From: Emticicia sp. BO119
Lineage (GTDB): Bacteria; Bacteroidota; Bacteroidia; Cytophagales; Spirosomataceae
DNA: 64,000 nucleotides
Assembly (NCBI RefSeq): GCF_013912375.1
Contig: NZ_JACETV010000001.1
Location: 372,001-436,000, forward strand
Reading direction: 5' to 3'
The notes under the pieces were generated by a model. That model ran no database searches, was not told the DNA's origin, and worked only from the letters and a program-made list of their open reading frames with translations. Position numbers and translations under genes: made by a program. Of this stretch, positions 42,504 through 51,088 are shown in pieces (within the stretch, counting starts at the first letter, position 1; each line of letters begins with the position of its first letter).

Positions 42504-43665
42504 CCAGAAACACTTATTTGCCTTAGAAGAAGGCATCACCTATCTGAACGGAGCGGCTTATGCTCCTATGCTCAGAACTTCGATAGAGAAAGGCACGGAA
42601 GGTATGTTAATGAAAGCCAGCAGACCTTTTACTATTAATCCACAAAGCCATTTTGAACCAGCTCAAAGGGTACAGAAACTATTTGCCCGATTGCTTAATA
42701 TTGACAACTCAGAACGAGTGGCTATTATTTCGGCAGTGTCGTATGGGATGGCTGTAGTGGCAAATAACCTGCACCGTCTGGCCGGTATTTCAACCAAAAA
42801 GCATATTATCCTGATTCAGGATGAATTTCCGAATAATGTGTATGCTTTTGAAAGGGTTTGCAGGCAACTTTCATTAAGCTATCATACAGTCGCGAAACCT
42901 GATACTTCAGAGAACCGGGGGCAATTATGGAATGAGAAGGTATTGAATGAAATCACCGATGAGACAGCCATGGTAGTGGTGCCTAATATTCATTGGATAT
43001 ATGGGGTTAAGTTCAACCTTGCTGCTATCTCAAAACGTTGCAAAGAAGTAGGGGCATTAATGATAGTTGATGCTACACAATCTGTTGGAGCTATGAGTTT
43101 TGATGTGAAGGAAATTCAGCCTGATGCCGTCATTTGCGCCGGATATAAATGGCTTTTAGGGCCATATAGTATAGGGTTAGCCTATTTTGGTGAATTCTTC
43201 GATGAAGGTATCCCAGTTGAAGAATCATGGTTGAACCGCATGGATAGTGAGAAGTTTGCCCAATTGATTCGTTATGAAAGGGCTTATCGCCCGTTTGCAC
43301 AAAGATATAATGCAGGAGAATATTCGCAGTTTATCCAGTTGCCGATGTTAGAAGATTCGATCAGACAAATTCTTGACTGGGGGGTAGATAGTATCCAGCA
43401 GCATTGCCGGAGTATCACGCAAAAACCTTTAGAAGCTTTGCTTGGTTTAGGTTGCAGCCTTGAGCCGGAAACCTATAGAGGACACCATTTGTTGGGTATC
43501 AGCCTGCCTCAGGGAATCGATAACCAGGGCTTTACTGAACAATTATTGAATAATAAAATCATTATTTCCAATCGTGGAGTAGCAATCCGTGTATCACCGA
43601 ACGTTTATAATTCCGAGCAGGATATGTGGGCTTTGGTTGAGATATTGGAGCGGTGTTTGAGGTAA
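42496..43665 (+). CDS. Class V aminotransferase-fold PLP enzyme
   Basis: A 389-residue fold-type I PLP enzyme of the class V group (cysteine desulfurase, selenocysteine lyase and isopenicillin N epimerase-like). The lysine that binds PLP is in ICAGYKWLLGPYSIG near residue 220, the aspartate pairing with the ring nitrogen in MIVDATQSVGAM, and the phosphate-binding part in SAVSYGMAVV. It overlaps the oxidase gene by 8 bp, so it belongs to the hydroxyproline operon, but no step of the known pathway needs it. It may handle an amine by-product or a second substrate. Confidence 0.82.
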   Translation: MTNQKHLFALEEGITYLNGAAYAPMLRTSIEKGTEGMLMKASRPFTINPQSHFEPAQRVQKLFARLLNIDNSERVAIISAVSYGMAVVANNLHRLAGISTKKHIILIQDEFPNNVYAFERVCRQLSLSYHTVAKPDTSENRGQLWNEKVLNEITDETAMVVVPNIHWIYGVKFNLAAISKRCKEVGALMIVDATQSVGAMSFDVKEIQPDAVICAGYKWLLGPYSIGLAYFGEFFDEGIPVEESWLNRMDSEKFAQLIRYERAYRPFAQRYNAGEYSQFIQLPMLEDSIRQILDWGVDSIQQHCRSITQKPLEALLGLGCSLEPETYRGHHLLGISLPQGIDNQGFTEQLLNNKIIISNRGVAIRVSPNVYNSEQDMWALVEILERCLR

Positions 43666-43685
43666 TATCAAATCAGTATAAAAGC

Positions 43686-43710
43686 AGAGCCAAGGCAATG
43701 CCCTGGCTCT
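43686..43710. terminator. Hairpin between convergent genes
   Basis: AGAGCCA (43686-43692) pairs with TGGCTCT (43704-43710), with an inner GGC/GCC pair. It sits between the class V enzyme and the convergent symporter gene, so it may serve both, although there is no T tract. Confidence 0.5.
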
Positions 43711-43765
43711 ACCAGATCGGTTATGTTCAGAACGCTTATTGATGCGTATAAATTTTCCTATACTA

Positions 43766-45007
43766 TCAAGCTGACTGAGCAGGAGTAAACTCATTCTCCC
43801 ATTTGGCTACAATAGCAGTGGCAACCGCATTGCCTGCGACCGAGGTAGCCGAACGACCCATATCAAGCAACCAATCTACTGCAAATAGAAGTATCAGACC
43901 CTCGGCAGGCAGATTAAATAAAGACATTGTACCGGCAATAACCACCAACGATGCACGGGGTACTCCGGCTATACCTTTACTTGTTACCAACAAAGTCAGC
44001 AACATCGTAATCTGCTGGCCTATCGATAAATCAATACCATAAGCCTGAGCAATAAATCCGGTGGCAAAGGTCATGTACATCATAGAGCCATCAAGGTTAA
44101 AAGAATACCCTAAAGGCAAGACAAAGCTTACAATTCTTTCGGATACCCCGAATTTCTTCAACTGCTCAATCTGCAACGGCATTGAGGCCTCGGAACTTGC
44201 CGTACTGAATGAGAGGAACAGGGCGTCTTTAACATAAGCCAGTAGTTTCCAGTAGGGTACTTTGGCAAACAGACAGATGATTGGCAGGACGACCAGTATA
44301 AAAAATGCCAGAGTGGCAAAGAAGCATATAATCAGATATAGATAGCCACCTAAAATACCTAACCCTTTTTGGGCAATAACGGCAGCTACTGCACCAAAGA
44401 CAGCATAGGGAGCAAAACCCATTACGTATTCTACTATTTTGAACATTACTTCGGCTACTGCATCTAAACCTTTGATAATGACTTTGCCGTGGTTACCAAT
44501 AGCGGCTGTGGCAATGCCAAAAAATATGGAGAACACTACTATCTGCAAGATTTCGTTGGTAGCTAATGCTTCAAAAAAACTCTGAGGAAAAAGGTGTGTA
44601 AAAAAGTTTTCCAATGTCATCTTTTTTGACTCTATTCCTGTGTCAGCTCCTGATTCAGGTAAAGGTATTTCCATCAGTTTACCAGGTCTAAGCACGTTAA
44701 CAGCAACCAGACCTGTAAGGAGTGATAGAATAGTGGCAAAATAAAAATACCCTAAAGTTTTTACTCCGATACGCCCAACGGTTTTGAAGTCGCCTAATTT
44801 AGCTATACCAACTGTCAGAATTGAGAAAATCAGTGGCCCGATAATCATTTTTATCAAACGTAAAAAGATTTTGCTCAGCAAGTTGAGGTACACACTATAG
44901 GAGGCAAGTGCTTCAGGGTCGGAGGTTAAATAGACATTCATCAGGTAGCCAATGATGATACCCAAGGTCATGCCTATAAAAATTTTCCAGGTAATATTTA
45001 GTTTCAT
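43766..45007 (-). CDS. Dicarboxylate/amino acid:cation symporter (DAACS family)
   Basis: An inner-membrane symporter of about 413 residues; the ATG at 45007 (MKLNITWKIFIGM) is preferred to one at 45034. Eight membrane helices and two re-entrant hairpins are expected. The marks of the GltP/DctA family are visible: FSTASSEASMP (hairpin 1 serines), NLDGSMMY (helix 7), and KGIAGVPRASLVV (hairpin 2). Substrates of the family are glutamate, aspartate, succinate or neutral amino acids. Its place beside the hydroxyproline cluster suggests imino acid uptake, but it is convergent and so may be separate. Confidence 0.87.
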   Translation of the reverse strand: MKLNITWKIFIGMTLGIIIGYLMNVYLTSDPEALASYSVYLNLLSKIFLRLIKMIIGPLIFSILTVGIAKLGDFKTVGRIGVKTLGYFYFATILSLLTGLVAVNVLRPGKLMEIPLPESGADTGIESKKMTLENFFTHLFPQSFFEALATNEILQIVVFSIFFGIATAAIGNHGKVIIKGLDAVAEVMFKIVEYVMGFAPYAVFGAVAAVIAQKGLGILGGYLYLIICFFATLAFFILVVLPIICLFAKVPYWKLLAYVKDALFLSFSTASSEASMPLQIEQLKKFGVSERIVSFVLPLGYSFNLDGSMMYMTFATGFIAQAYGIDLSIGQQITMLLTLLVTSKGIAGVPRASLVVIAGTMSLFNLPAEGLILLFAVDWLLDMGRSATSVAGNAVATAIVAKWENEFTPAQSA

Positions 45008-45543
45008 AATGAAGTTGTTTTCTCTTTCCCCCAAGAGAAGTATTGTTTAGGTTATGGCTCGGAATCTTTCACTCTTCAGGGAGTAGAGCATAATCCGGTT
45101 TTTTATTTCTTACAATAATGGTTAAAAAATATAAGTAGTCAAAATACTGGTATGATGAATGTTAATTTATTTAAGCATTTTAGTTCAAATTTTTTATTTT
45201 GAGTGATTTGAGAGCAGTTAAAAAAAAAGTTTTTTTGATTAAAAGGCCATAAACAACCGTAGAATAAAAATTTTCGTATATTCTGTAACATTCATAGAAA
45301 TTTTACGTCTAAGTAATAGTAATTTTGAAACCTGAGAGTAGAAGTTTGCTTCTATGATCTTTATATTTAGGTGTTTCGTACTAACCTATTTTATTCAGAC
45401 TCCCATCGTTTTATCGTATTCTGAATGAATTTCTAAAAAATACCGTATAACACCTATAGAGATCAGGGGTTTTTACTCTAAAATATTTAAGAAGAGTTTC
45501 AGAACTTTGTATTGTTCATTCAACTTGATAATATATAGAAAAA
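45008..45543. other. About 535-bp intergenic region
   Basis: AT-rich sequence between the symporter start and the small gene at 45544. I see a short hairpin TAGAAG/CTTCTA near 45345-45360, a poor minus-7-like GAACTTTG about 25-35 bp before the small gene, and no gene or known RNA. Confidence 0.4.
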
Positions 45544-45708
45544 ATGTTTACGCTTTTAGAAATCGGAAATAGTCTCAACAATATAGCCGTGATTTACCCG
45601 CTACAAATCCTTTTAGTTGGAGTATTGTTGTTATTAGGACTATATGTACTATATCACTCAACTGGATTGAGCAGAGGTTTTGGACAACGCAATAAATTTT
45701 TGAAGTAG
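45544..45708 (+). CDS. 54-residue single-pass membrane protein, unknown
   Basis: A short ATG-to-TAG gene inside a 1.1-kb gap. The peptide begins MFTLLEIGNSLNNIAV, has one membrane helix (YPLQILLVGVLLLLGLYVLY, residues about 18-37) and a basic tail (GLSRGFGQRNKFLK) that places the C-terminus in the cytoplasm. A classic terminator follows 34 bp later (45743-45773), which supports an independent short transcript. I recognise no family. Confidence 0.6.
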   Translation: MFTLLEIGNSLNNIAVIYPLQILLVGVLLLLGLYVLYHSTGLSRGFGQRNKFLK

Positions 45709-45742
45709 AATTTTGTTTCATCATAGTGGTTAGGGTTGTAGC

Positions 45743-45773
45743 AAAAAGCCATCTTTATTAAGATGGCTTTTTT
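45743..45773 (+). terminator. Terminator after the 54-residue gene
   Basis: AAAAAGCCATCTT (45743-45755) pairs perfectly with AAGATGGCTTTTT (from 45760), with a TATT loop and a T-rich end. The stem is strong and oriented for the small plus-strand gene. Confidence 0.9.
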
Positions 45774-46108
45774 GTTGGATAGTGACTACTGGTTTTTACT
45801 ATTTTAAACTTAATTATTTGATGGACTATCTATCTGGTAGTTTGCAGATAGCCTCTGATTTTTATCAATGATGGTAAAAGAAAACAGGGAATGTGTTGTA
45901 TTATGGCAGAAATTGAATAATTGGCTCATTATCAGCGTTATTCTTATGATTAGCCATGTTTTTTTGTTTTAGAAACTAATAAATCTTTGATAAAGCGGAT
46001 AGGATTTTTTTGTTTAAAGATTGGATATTGTTAATGATTGTTAATGATATAAATCAGATTAAACCATTTACGTAATATTAGCATCTAAAAGCTATAAATA
46101 AGGAGAAA
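45774..46108. other. 335-bp intergenic region before the DUF6515 gene
   Basis: Contains a hairpin CTATCTG/CAGATAG near 45829-45850 and a tandem GTTAATGATT/GTTAATGATA at about 46029-46048. AAGGAGA lies just before the next start codon. No gene was seen. Confidence 0.4.
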
Positions 46109-47305
46109 ATGAAAGAAATAGAAAAAAATACAATAAAATCTGCGCTCTTCTCAATGAAGAGGGGAGGTATTGCTGCCTCAATTTTGTTGATGGCAGGTTT
46201 GAGCCTTGGTACTATTGATACTTTTGCCCAAGGCAGGAGAGGAGAAAGAGAGGGTGGACATGCCGGCAATGGCAGAGGTGAGAGGAGTGGAAACTCTGAA
46301 AGAAGGTCTTCAGAACGAAGCAATGGCAATGATAGAATTGCCATGAGCCGAGGGAATGAAGGCCGTAGTTTTGAAAGCAGGGGTTCTGAAAACAGCCGGA
46401 GTGAGTCGAGAGGAAGTCGAATGTCAACTCCGGGAGCATCACCAAGAGTAGAAAGCAGAAGTTCCTCACCAAGCCGAAGTTCAAGAGGTGGAGAAGATAG
46501 GAGTGGAATTAGTCTGAACCGACCTGATAGAGTACAAACGCGGCCTGATGTGAGAATGGAGGGCAGAAGAGTAGAAACTCCGAGATCGGATAATGACCGT
46601 GGCAGTAGCAGTAGAGCCAATGATAATAACAGAGGTGGATCTTTTGGAGACAGAAGTAATAGAGGTAACGATGGTGACAGAAACAGAACCTACGGTGAGC
46701 GTAGTGGAAGGGATAATAACAACAGGAGCGGTTGGGATAACGGTAGAGGCGGTAGAGATGATAACTATAGCAACCGGAATGGACGGGATAATAACAGATA
46801 CGACCGCAGAGGCTACGACAACAGAAGATATGATAACAATAGCAGAAGATTTGATGGCCGATATGGCAGCCCAAGCTGGAGATACTATAATCTGCCACGC
46901 CGGAATAGTGTTGTAAGGATATTGCCCACTTCTTGCTTGCCTGTGTATTATGGTGGTATCAGCTATCGTTATTATAACGGTATTTATTACAGACCTTACA
47001 GAGATACTTATGTAGTGTCGTTTCCTCCGATTGGTTTGAGAATAGGCATCTTGCCATTAGAGTGTCAGATTTATACATTCTTCGGCCGTCCTTACCATTA
47101 CTATAATGGTACTTATTACAGACCTATCGGGAACGAGTACGAAGTAGTGCCACCTCCGGTTGGGGCATTGGTAGAGAGTATTCCTGATGGATATGAGCAA
47201 GTAATAATAGATGGAGAAACCTATTATATAGTAGACGGTGTGCAGTATAAAGCTGTAGTGTATGAAGGTGAGATATGGTATGAGGTAATTAAAATCAATT
47301 ACTAA
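46109..47305 (+). CDS. Exported DUF6515 protein with long Arg/Ser/Gly/Asn-rich region
   Basis: A 398-residue protein. After a polar start, a hydrophobic segment (GIAASILLMAGLSLGTIDTFAQ, residues 16-37) serves as signal peptide. Residues 38-265 are low in complexity and rich in Arg, Ser, Gly, Asn and Asp, without fixed motifs. The last 130 residues match DUF6515: paired GISYRYYNGIYYRP and GRPYHYYNGTYYRP units and PDGYEQVIIDGETYYIVDGVQYK. Function unknown; a surface or envelope role is inferred. AAGGAGA 3 bases before the ATG is a fair ribosome binding site. A terminator follows. Confidence 0.8.
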   Translation: MKEIEKNTIKSALFSMKRGGIAASILLMAGLSLGTIDTFAQGRRGEREGGHAGNGRGERSGNSERRSSERSNGNDRIAMSRGNEGRSFESRGSENSRSESRGSRMSTPGASPRVESRSSSPSRSSRGGEDRSGISLNRPDRVQTRPDVRMEGRRVETPRSDNDRGSSSRANDNNRGGSFGDRSNRGNDGDRNRTYGERSGRDNNNRSGWDNGRGGRDDNYSNRNGRDNNRYDRRGYDNRRYDNNSRRFDGRYGSPSWRYYNLPRRNSVVRILPTSCLPVYYGGISYRYYNGIYYRPYRDTYVVSFPPIGLRIGILPLECQIYTFFGRPYHYYNGTYYRPIGNEYEVVPPPVGALVESIPDGYEQVIIDGETYYIVDGVQYKAVVYEGEIWYEVIKINY

Positions 47306-47325
47306 GTTGCTTTACATCTAAACGC

Positions 47326-47358
47326 AGGGATATGCCAGATGGCATATCCCTATTTTTT
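47326..47358 (+). terminator. Terminator after the DUF6515 gene
   Basis: AGGGATATGCC (47326-47336) pairs perfectly with GGCATATCCCT (47341-47351) around AGAT, followed by ATTTTTTTA. It overlaps the end of the convergent DUF4344 gene. Confidence 0.85.
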
Positions 47359-48132
47359 TATCCACTGCTCTAATACTTTCAGCCAGCCTTTTTTGATCTT
47401 CTGATAATCTTCAATGCAGCGATTTGTCATGGATAATGGCAGCATTTTCTCGCGTATTAAGGCTTGGTTCTGTATCGGATTTGAGCCATAGAGCATACAG
47501 ATAATATGATAAAAACGTTGGTGGTCAAGCGAATGCTCGTCCCATAGTTCCAGGTTTTTCAAAGGAATGTTCTTTTCTGATTCTCCCATCAGATAAAAAG
47601 CAATGGCTCCGTCTAATACTGCGAGAGAACCTTTTTTGCTGCCATCTGCCAATAGAAAGATTGAAAAATTATCAACCGTATCTTCTTCCTTTCCGGTTAC
47701 GGGTAAATCCATCAGGTCTATGAGGGCATGACCCATTTCATGATAAAAAATGAACAAGGTAGTATTAATTACCATTTCTCTCAATTGTGCCGGATTGTTC
47801 GTTTTTGTTTTAAACAACTCATATAAGTACGACACCATTTCATAACAGATGGTTACCTTTTTGGTATGCTCGTCATAAAAAGCGTTGCTGCTCTGGCATT
47901 CATCAAAGGTAATGTAGAGGTCTTCGGGCAATGCTAAATAACCGTTTATATCATTGGCAATTGCGTCTAATATTTTAGTACGCTTGATGCCCTCCTGAAA
48001 ATCACTGAAAACAGAATCTTTGATATGGTCGTTCCAGACCACCTTTACATCTCCATAGTCGTTTGTTTTTGCCTGTTGAGAGAAAACTGTAAGAGACAAA
48101 CAACTTATAAAACTGACAATCAGAAACTTCAT
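47350..48132 (-). CDS. Exported DUF4344 metallopeptidase
   Basis: A 260-residue protein with a signal peptide (MKFLIVSFISCLSLTVFSQ). The zinc site HEMGHALIDLMDLPVTG lies at about residues 130-146, followed by EEDTVDNFSIFLLADG, the DUF4344 pattern. The family consists of putative zinc proteases of unknown target, probably periplasmic here. The stop codon lies inside the terminator hairpin of the convergent DUF6515 gene. A GC-rich hairpin (48145-48163) stands just upstream of its start. Confidence 0.85.
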   Translation of the reverse strand: MKFLIVSFISCLSLTVFSQQAKTNDYGDVKVVWNDHIKDSVFSDFQEGIKRTKILDAIANDINGYLALPEDLYITFDECQSSNAFYDEHTKKVTICYEMVSYLYELFKTKTNNPAQLREMVINTTLFIFYHEMGHALIDLMDLPVTGKEEDTVDNFSIFLLADGSKKGSLAVLDGAIAFYLMGESEKNIPLKNLELWDEHSLDHQRFYHIICMLYGSNPIQNQALIREKMLPLSMTNRCIEDYQKIKKGWLKVLEQWIKK

Positions 48133-48144
48133 ATCGAATTGTAG

Positions 48145-48163
48145 GGCGGACCGGAGGTTCGCC
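48145..48163. repeat. GC-rich hairpin upstream of the DUF4344 gene
   Basis: GGCGGACC (48145-48152) pairs with GGTTCGCC (48156-48163) with one G-U pair and a 3-base loop, then TTTTT on the plus strand. It is far more GC-rich than its surroundings and resembles a REP-type palindrome or an isolated terminator; no plus-strand gene precedes it. Confidence 0.45.
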
Positions 48164-48377
48164 TTTTTGATTTAGCAGAAAATCTTTGTTTTCAATAAAA
48201 ACGTAAAAAAAACCAATAATGACACCAATGTAAAGGATATTTTAAAGAATCTCTGTTAAATTAAGTTAATAGCCAGAGATGATTCAACTTAAAAGCCGAT
48301 GCTACCTAAAATATTTATATAGTAGATTTTTAGAAATCTATTCAATACTGAGAAACTGAAGCAATTAAGAAAAATAG

Positions 48378-48385
48378 TATATTTG
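48378..48385 (+). promoter_or_regulatory. Minus-7 element before the gamma-glutamyltransferase gene
   Basis: TATATTTG fits TAnnTTTG and lies 66 bp before the start codon. The minus-33 box is not evident. The remaining 319-bp gap upstream (48133-48451) shows nothing else except the hairpin at 48145. Confidence 0.4.
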
Positions 48386-48451
48386 TTTTGACCATTCACC
48401 TAAAATCAAACAATTTTAACTACCCGGTTTCATTATCAACAAAAAACCACT

Positions 48452-50146
48452 ATGAAAAAAATTACCTTATTTATTATGATACTATCAGTTGTTCATTCTG
48501 TTCGGGCGCAAGACCGTGTTTACGGCAATGTCCGGGCTACCCGTTCAGAGGTAATTGCCCAGAATGGGATGGCTTGCACTTCTCATCCGCTGAGTACTCA
48601 GGCGGCAATTGAAGTTCTGCGTGCAGGAGGTACTGCTATTGATGCCGCAATTGCAGCCAATGCGATGGAAGGTATAGTAGAACCTCATATGAACGGCATT
48701 GGAGGGGATTTATTTGCGATTGTGTGGGATGCCAAAACCCAGAAATTATATGGTTTGAATGCTTCGGGTCGCTCTCCTTACAGCCTTACCTTAGCTGAAC
48801 TAAAAAAGCGTGGATTAACGCATTTACCTTCTACCGGCCCCTTACCTGTTAATGTACCGGGTTGTGTAGATGGCTGGTTTGAATTGCATAAGAAATTCGG
48901 TAAGCTACCAATGGAAAAAATTCTTTCTCATGCCATTTCATACGGGAGAAACGGTTTTCCGGTGCATGGTGAGTTAGCCACTTCTTTGGCGGCTGTGCCT
49001 CGTTTGTACGGTATGTATCCGAATGTAAAGGAGCATTATTATCCGAATGGGCAGGTGCCTAAAAAGGGTGATATTTTCAAAAATCCTAATCTGGCCAATA
49101 CTCTCGAAAAAATTGCTAAAGGAGGGCGTGATGCCTTTTATAAAGGTGAAATACCGCAGTTAATAGAAAGCTTTATGAAAAAGAATGGCGGGTTTCTGAC
49201 AGCTAAAGATTTTGCCGACCATACTTCGACGTGGGTAGACCCTGTATCGACCAATTATCGGGGTTATGATGTATGGGAGCTGCCACCTAACGGGCAAGGA
49301 ATATGTGTATTGCAAATGCTGAATATTCTGGAGGGTTATGACTTTTCAAAAATACGTTATGGAAGTACTGAACATGTACATTTGTTTACAGAAGCCAAAA
49401 AATTAGCTTTTGAAGACCGCGCCAAATATTATGCTGACCCTGAGTATGCTAAAATTCCGGTTAAACAATTGATTTCTAAAGAATATGCTGCTGAAAGACG
49501 TAAATTAATTAACCCTGATAGAGCCGCAGCCAGTTATGAAGCCGGAAACCCCGCATTGAAAGATGGGGATACGATTTTTCTGACTGTAGCTGATAAGGAG
49601 GGAAACATGGTAGCGTTGATTCAGAGTAATTACAGAGGTTTTGGCTCTGGTATGATGGCTGATGGACTGGGATTTATGTTTCAGGACAGAGGTGAGATGT
49701 ATAGCCTGACCGAAGGAGAGAACAATACTTATGCACCACATAAACGCCCGTTTCATACTATTATTCCGGCATTTATTACCAAAGATGGAAAGCCATATAT
49801 GAGTTTTGGCGTAATGGGGGGAGCTTTTCAGCCACAAGGACATGTACAGATTGTAATGAATGTGATAGATTTTGGTATGAATCTTCAAGAAGCGGGCGAT
49901 GCCCCCCGTTTGAACCATGAGGGGTCATCTGAACCTACAGGAGAGAAAATGACTGATGGAGGAATGATTACTATGGAGTCGGGGTTTTCTTATGAAACAG
50001 TAAGAGGACTCATGCAAAAGGGGCATAAGGTCGGCTATATTCTGGGTTTGTATGGAGGTTATCAGGCTATCAGGTATGATCCTGAGCGGAAAACTTATAC
50101 AGGGGCATCTGATCCCCGAAAAGACGGCCATGCGGCCGGTTTTTAA
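48452..50146 (+). CDS. ggt: Gamma-glutamyltransferase
   Basis: A 564-residue exported Ntn-hydrolase with a signal peptide (MKKITLFIMILSVVHSVRA). The precursor is cut before the nucleophilic threonine, here most likely the Thr of GDTIFLTVADKEGNMV near residue 376. NGIGGDLFAIVW and NASGRSP in the large subunit and GSGMMADGLGFMFQDRG in the small subunit are family marks. It moves or hydrolyses the gamma-glutamyl group of glutathione in the periplasm; cephalosporin-acylase-like relatives differ little in sequence, so the substrate may differ. A terminator follows the gene. Confidence 0.92.
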   Translation: MKKITLFIMILSVVHSVRAQDRVYGNVRATRSEVIAQNGMACTSHPLSTQAAIEVLRAGGTAIDAAIAANAMEGIVEPHMNGIGGDLFAIVWDAKTQKLYGLNASGRSPYSLTLAELKKRGLTHLPSTGPLPVNVPGCVDGWFELHKKFGKLPMEKILSHAISYGRNGFPVHGELATSLAAVPRLYGMYPNVKEHYYPNGQVPKKGDIFKNPNLANTLEKIAKGGRDAFYKGEIPQLIESFMKKNGGFLTAKDFADHTSTWVDPVSTNYRGYDVWELPPNGQGICVLQMLNILEGYDFSKIRYGSTEHVHLFTEAKKLAFEDRAKYYADPEYAKIPVKQLISKEYAAERRKLINPDRAAASYEAGNPALKDGDTIFLTVADKEGNMVALIQSNYRGFGSGMMADGLGFMFQDRGEMYSLTEGENNTYAPHKRPFHTIIPAFITKDGKPYMSFGVMGGAFQPQGHVQIVMNVIDFGMNLQEAGDAPRLNHEGSSEPTGEKMTDGGMITMESGFSYETVRGLMQKGHKVGYILGLYGGYQAIRYDPERKTYTGASDPRKDGHAAGF

Positions 50147-50161
50147 ATAGATCAAGGAAAA

Positions 50162-50203
50162 GAAACCTGTTGTGTGGTAATTCCAGAACAGGATTCTTTT
50201 TTT
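50162..50203 (+). terminator. Terminator after the gamma-glutamyltransferase gene
   Basis: GAA..CCTGTT pairs with AACAGG..TTC (50162-50171 with 50187-50196) and is followed by seven T. It lies 16 bp past the stop. Confidence 0.75.
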
Positions 50204-50206
50204 AGT

Positions 50207-50995
50207 TTAGTTTGATGAATTTGTAATTAATAAGAATATGGCTGTTGCCAGGCTGAGTATCCCCCATGTCAACAAGAACTTTCGACGTTCTTTTCTTTTT
50301 TCATTCCCTGACATTGTTGAAATTGGTTTCACAGGATGACTGAAAGCCTTGATAAGGAAGTAAATGCCCCCTGAAAGCACGCCAAGGCTTGTTAAGAATA
50401 TCAGTAGTGCCAGTACTCCATACCCACTGCATAAAACCCCACAGGTTAAATAAACACCAATGTAGGTGAGCACAAGACTTAATAAAAATAATAATACATA
50501 TCCGATACGCCGATTACTGTATGGGTCGTCATCGGCGGTTTTCTTTGAAAATAAACGGAATTTATGTTTTAAAGGACGATTGCTCTTTTGTACTATTAAT
50601 GAAGTAGTAGTTGTGTGGATGCTATCTGAGGGTATAGTAACTGCTGCCTTAGCAGCAAAAAAGCTGTTAGTAGAATATCCTAAGCCTCTGAGTTGATTAC
50701 CTAACAGGATAGAGAGAAAAAGACTGCTTAAAAAAAGCAAACCGGTGCTGGTGAGCCGAAGCCTACGGTGCACCTCTTTGTTGAGCTTTTGCGACTGATA
50801 TTTATAATTAGCCTGCACAAATGTGATAAGAAAAACCAGACCTAATACGGCTGTTTCGATAAAAGAAGTGGAAAGACCGGGTAAGAAATTATGGCCTATG
50901 CTGAATCCGATAATACTTTTAACAAATTCAAAAATAACGATAAGTGAGATAGCCTTTCTGGTGTTACGGCCTGCCCAGATAGAAATAAGATGCAT
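50207..50995 (-). CDS. Multi-pass membrane protein, unknown
   Basis: A 262-residue protein with about six hydrophobic segments, at roughly residues 14-30, 45-62, 85-103, 165-185, 190-215 and 240-256. A polar loop (about 115-160) lies between the third and fourth, and a basic loop (KRKERRK) before the last. I cannot assign a family. It lies alone, convergent with the gamma-glutamyltransferase gene and 93 bp upstream of hemH's end on the same strand, with the hemH terminator further down; no functional link is evident. Confidence 0.6.
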   Translation of the reverse strand: MHLISIWAGRNTRKAISLIVIFEFVKSIIGFSIGHNFLPGLSTSFIETAVLGLVFLITFVQANYKYQSQKLNKEVHRRLRLTSTGLLFLSSLFLSILLGNQLRGLGYSTNSFFAAKAAVTIPSDSIHTTTTSLIVQKSNRPLKHKFRLFSKKTADDDPYSNRRIGYVLLFLLSLVLTYIGVYLTCGVLCSGYGVLALLIFLTSLGVLSGGIYFLIKAFSHPVKPISTMSGNEKRKERRKFLLTWGILSLATAIFLLITNSSN

Positions 50996-51036
50996 AAGCT
51001 TTGGTTTTCAGTGAGTGGACTTTAAGCGTAAAACCA

Positions 51037-51069
51037 AAAGGCCTATGCTTTTGTTTTGCATAGGCCTTT
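51037..51069 (-). terminator. Terminator after hemH
   Basis: AAAGGCCTATGC (51037-51048) pairs perfectly with GCATAGGCCTTT (51058-51069) around TTTTGTTTT. It lies 20 bp past the hemH stop on the minus strand. Confidence 0.85.
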
Positions 51070-51088
51070 GTATCAATAATTCTATAGT

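Noticed and set aside
46078-46620. Long minus-strand ORF (180 residues, Leu/Ser/Pro-rich) opposite the DUF6515 gene
   Set aside because: It mirrors the Arg/Ser/Gly-rich codons of the plus-strand gene, which has a signal peptide, a recognised C-terminal domain, a ribosome binding site and a terminator.
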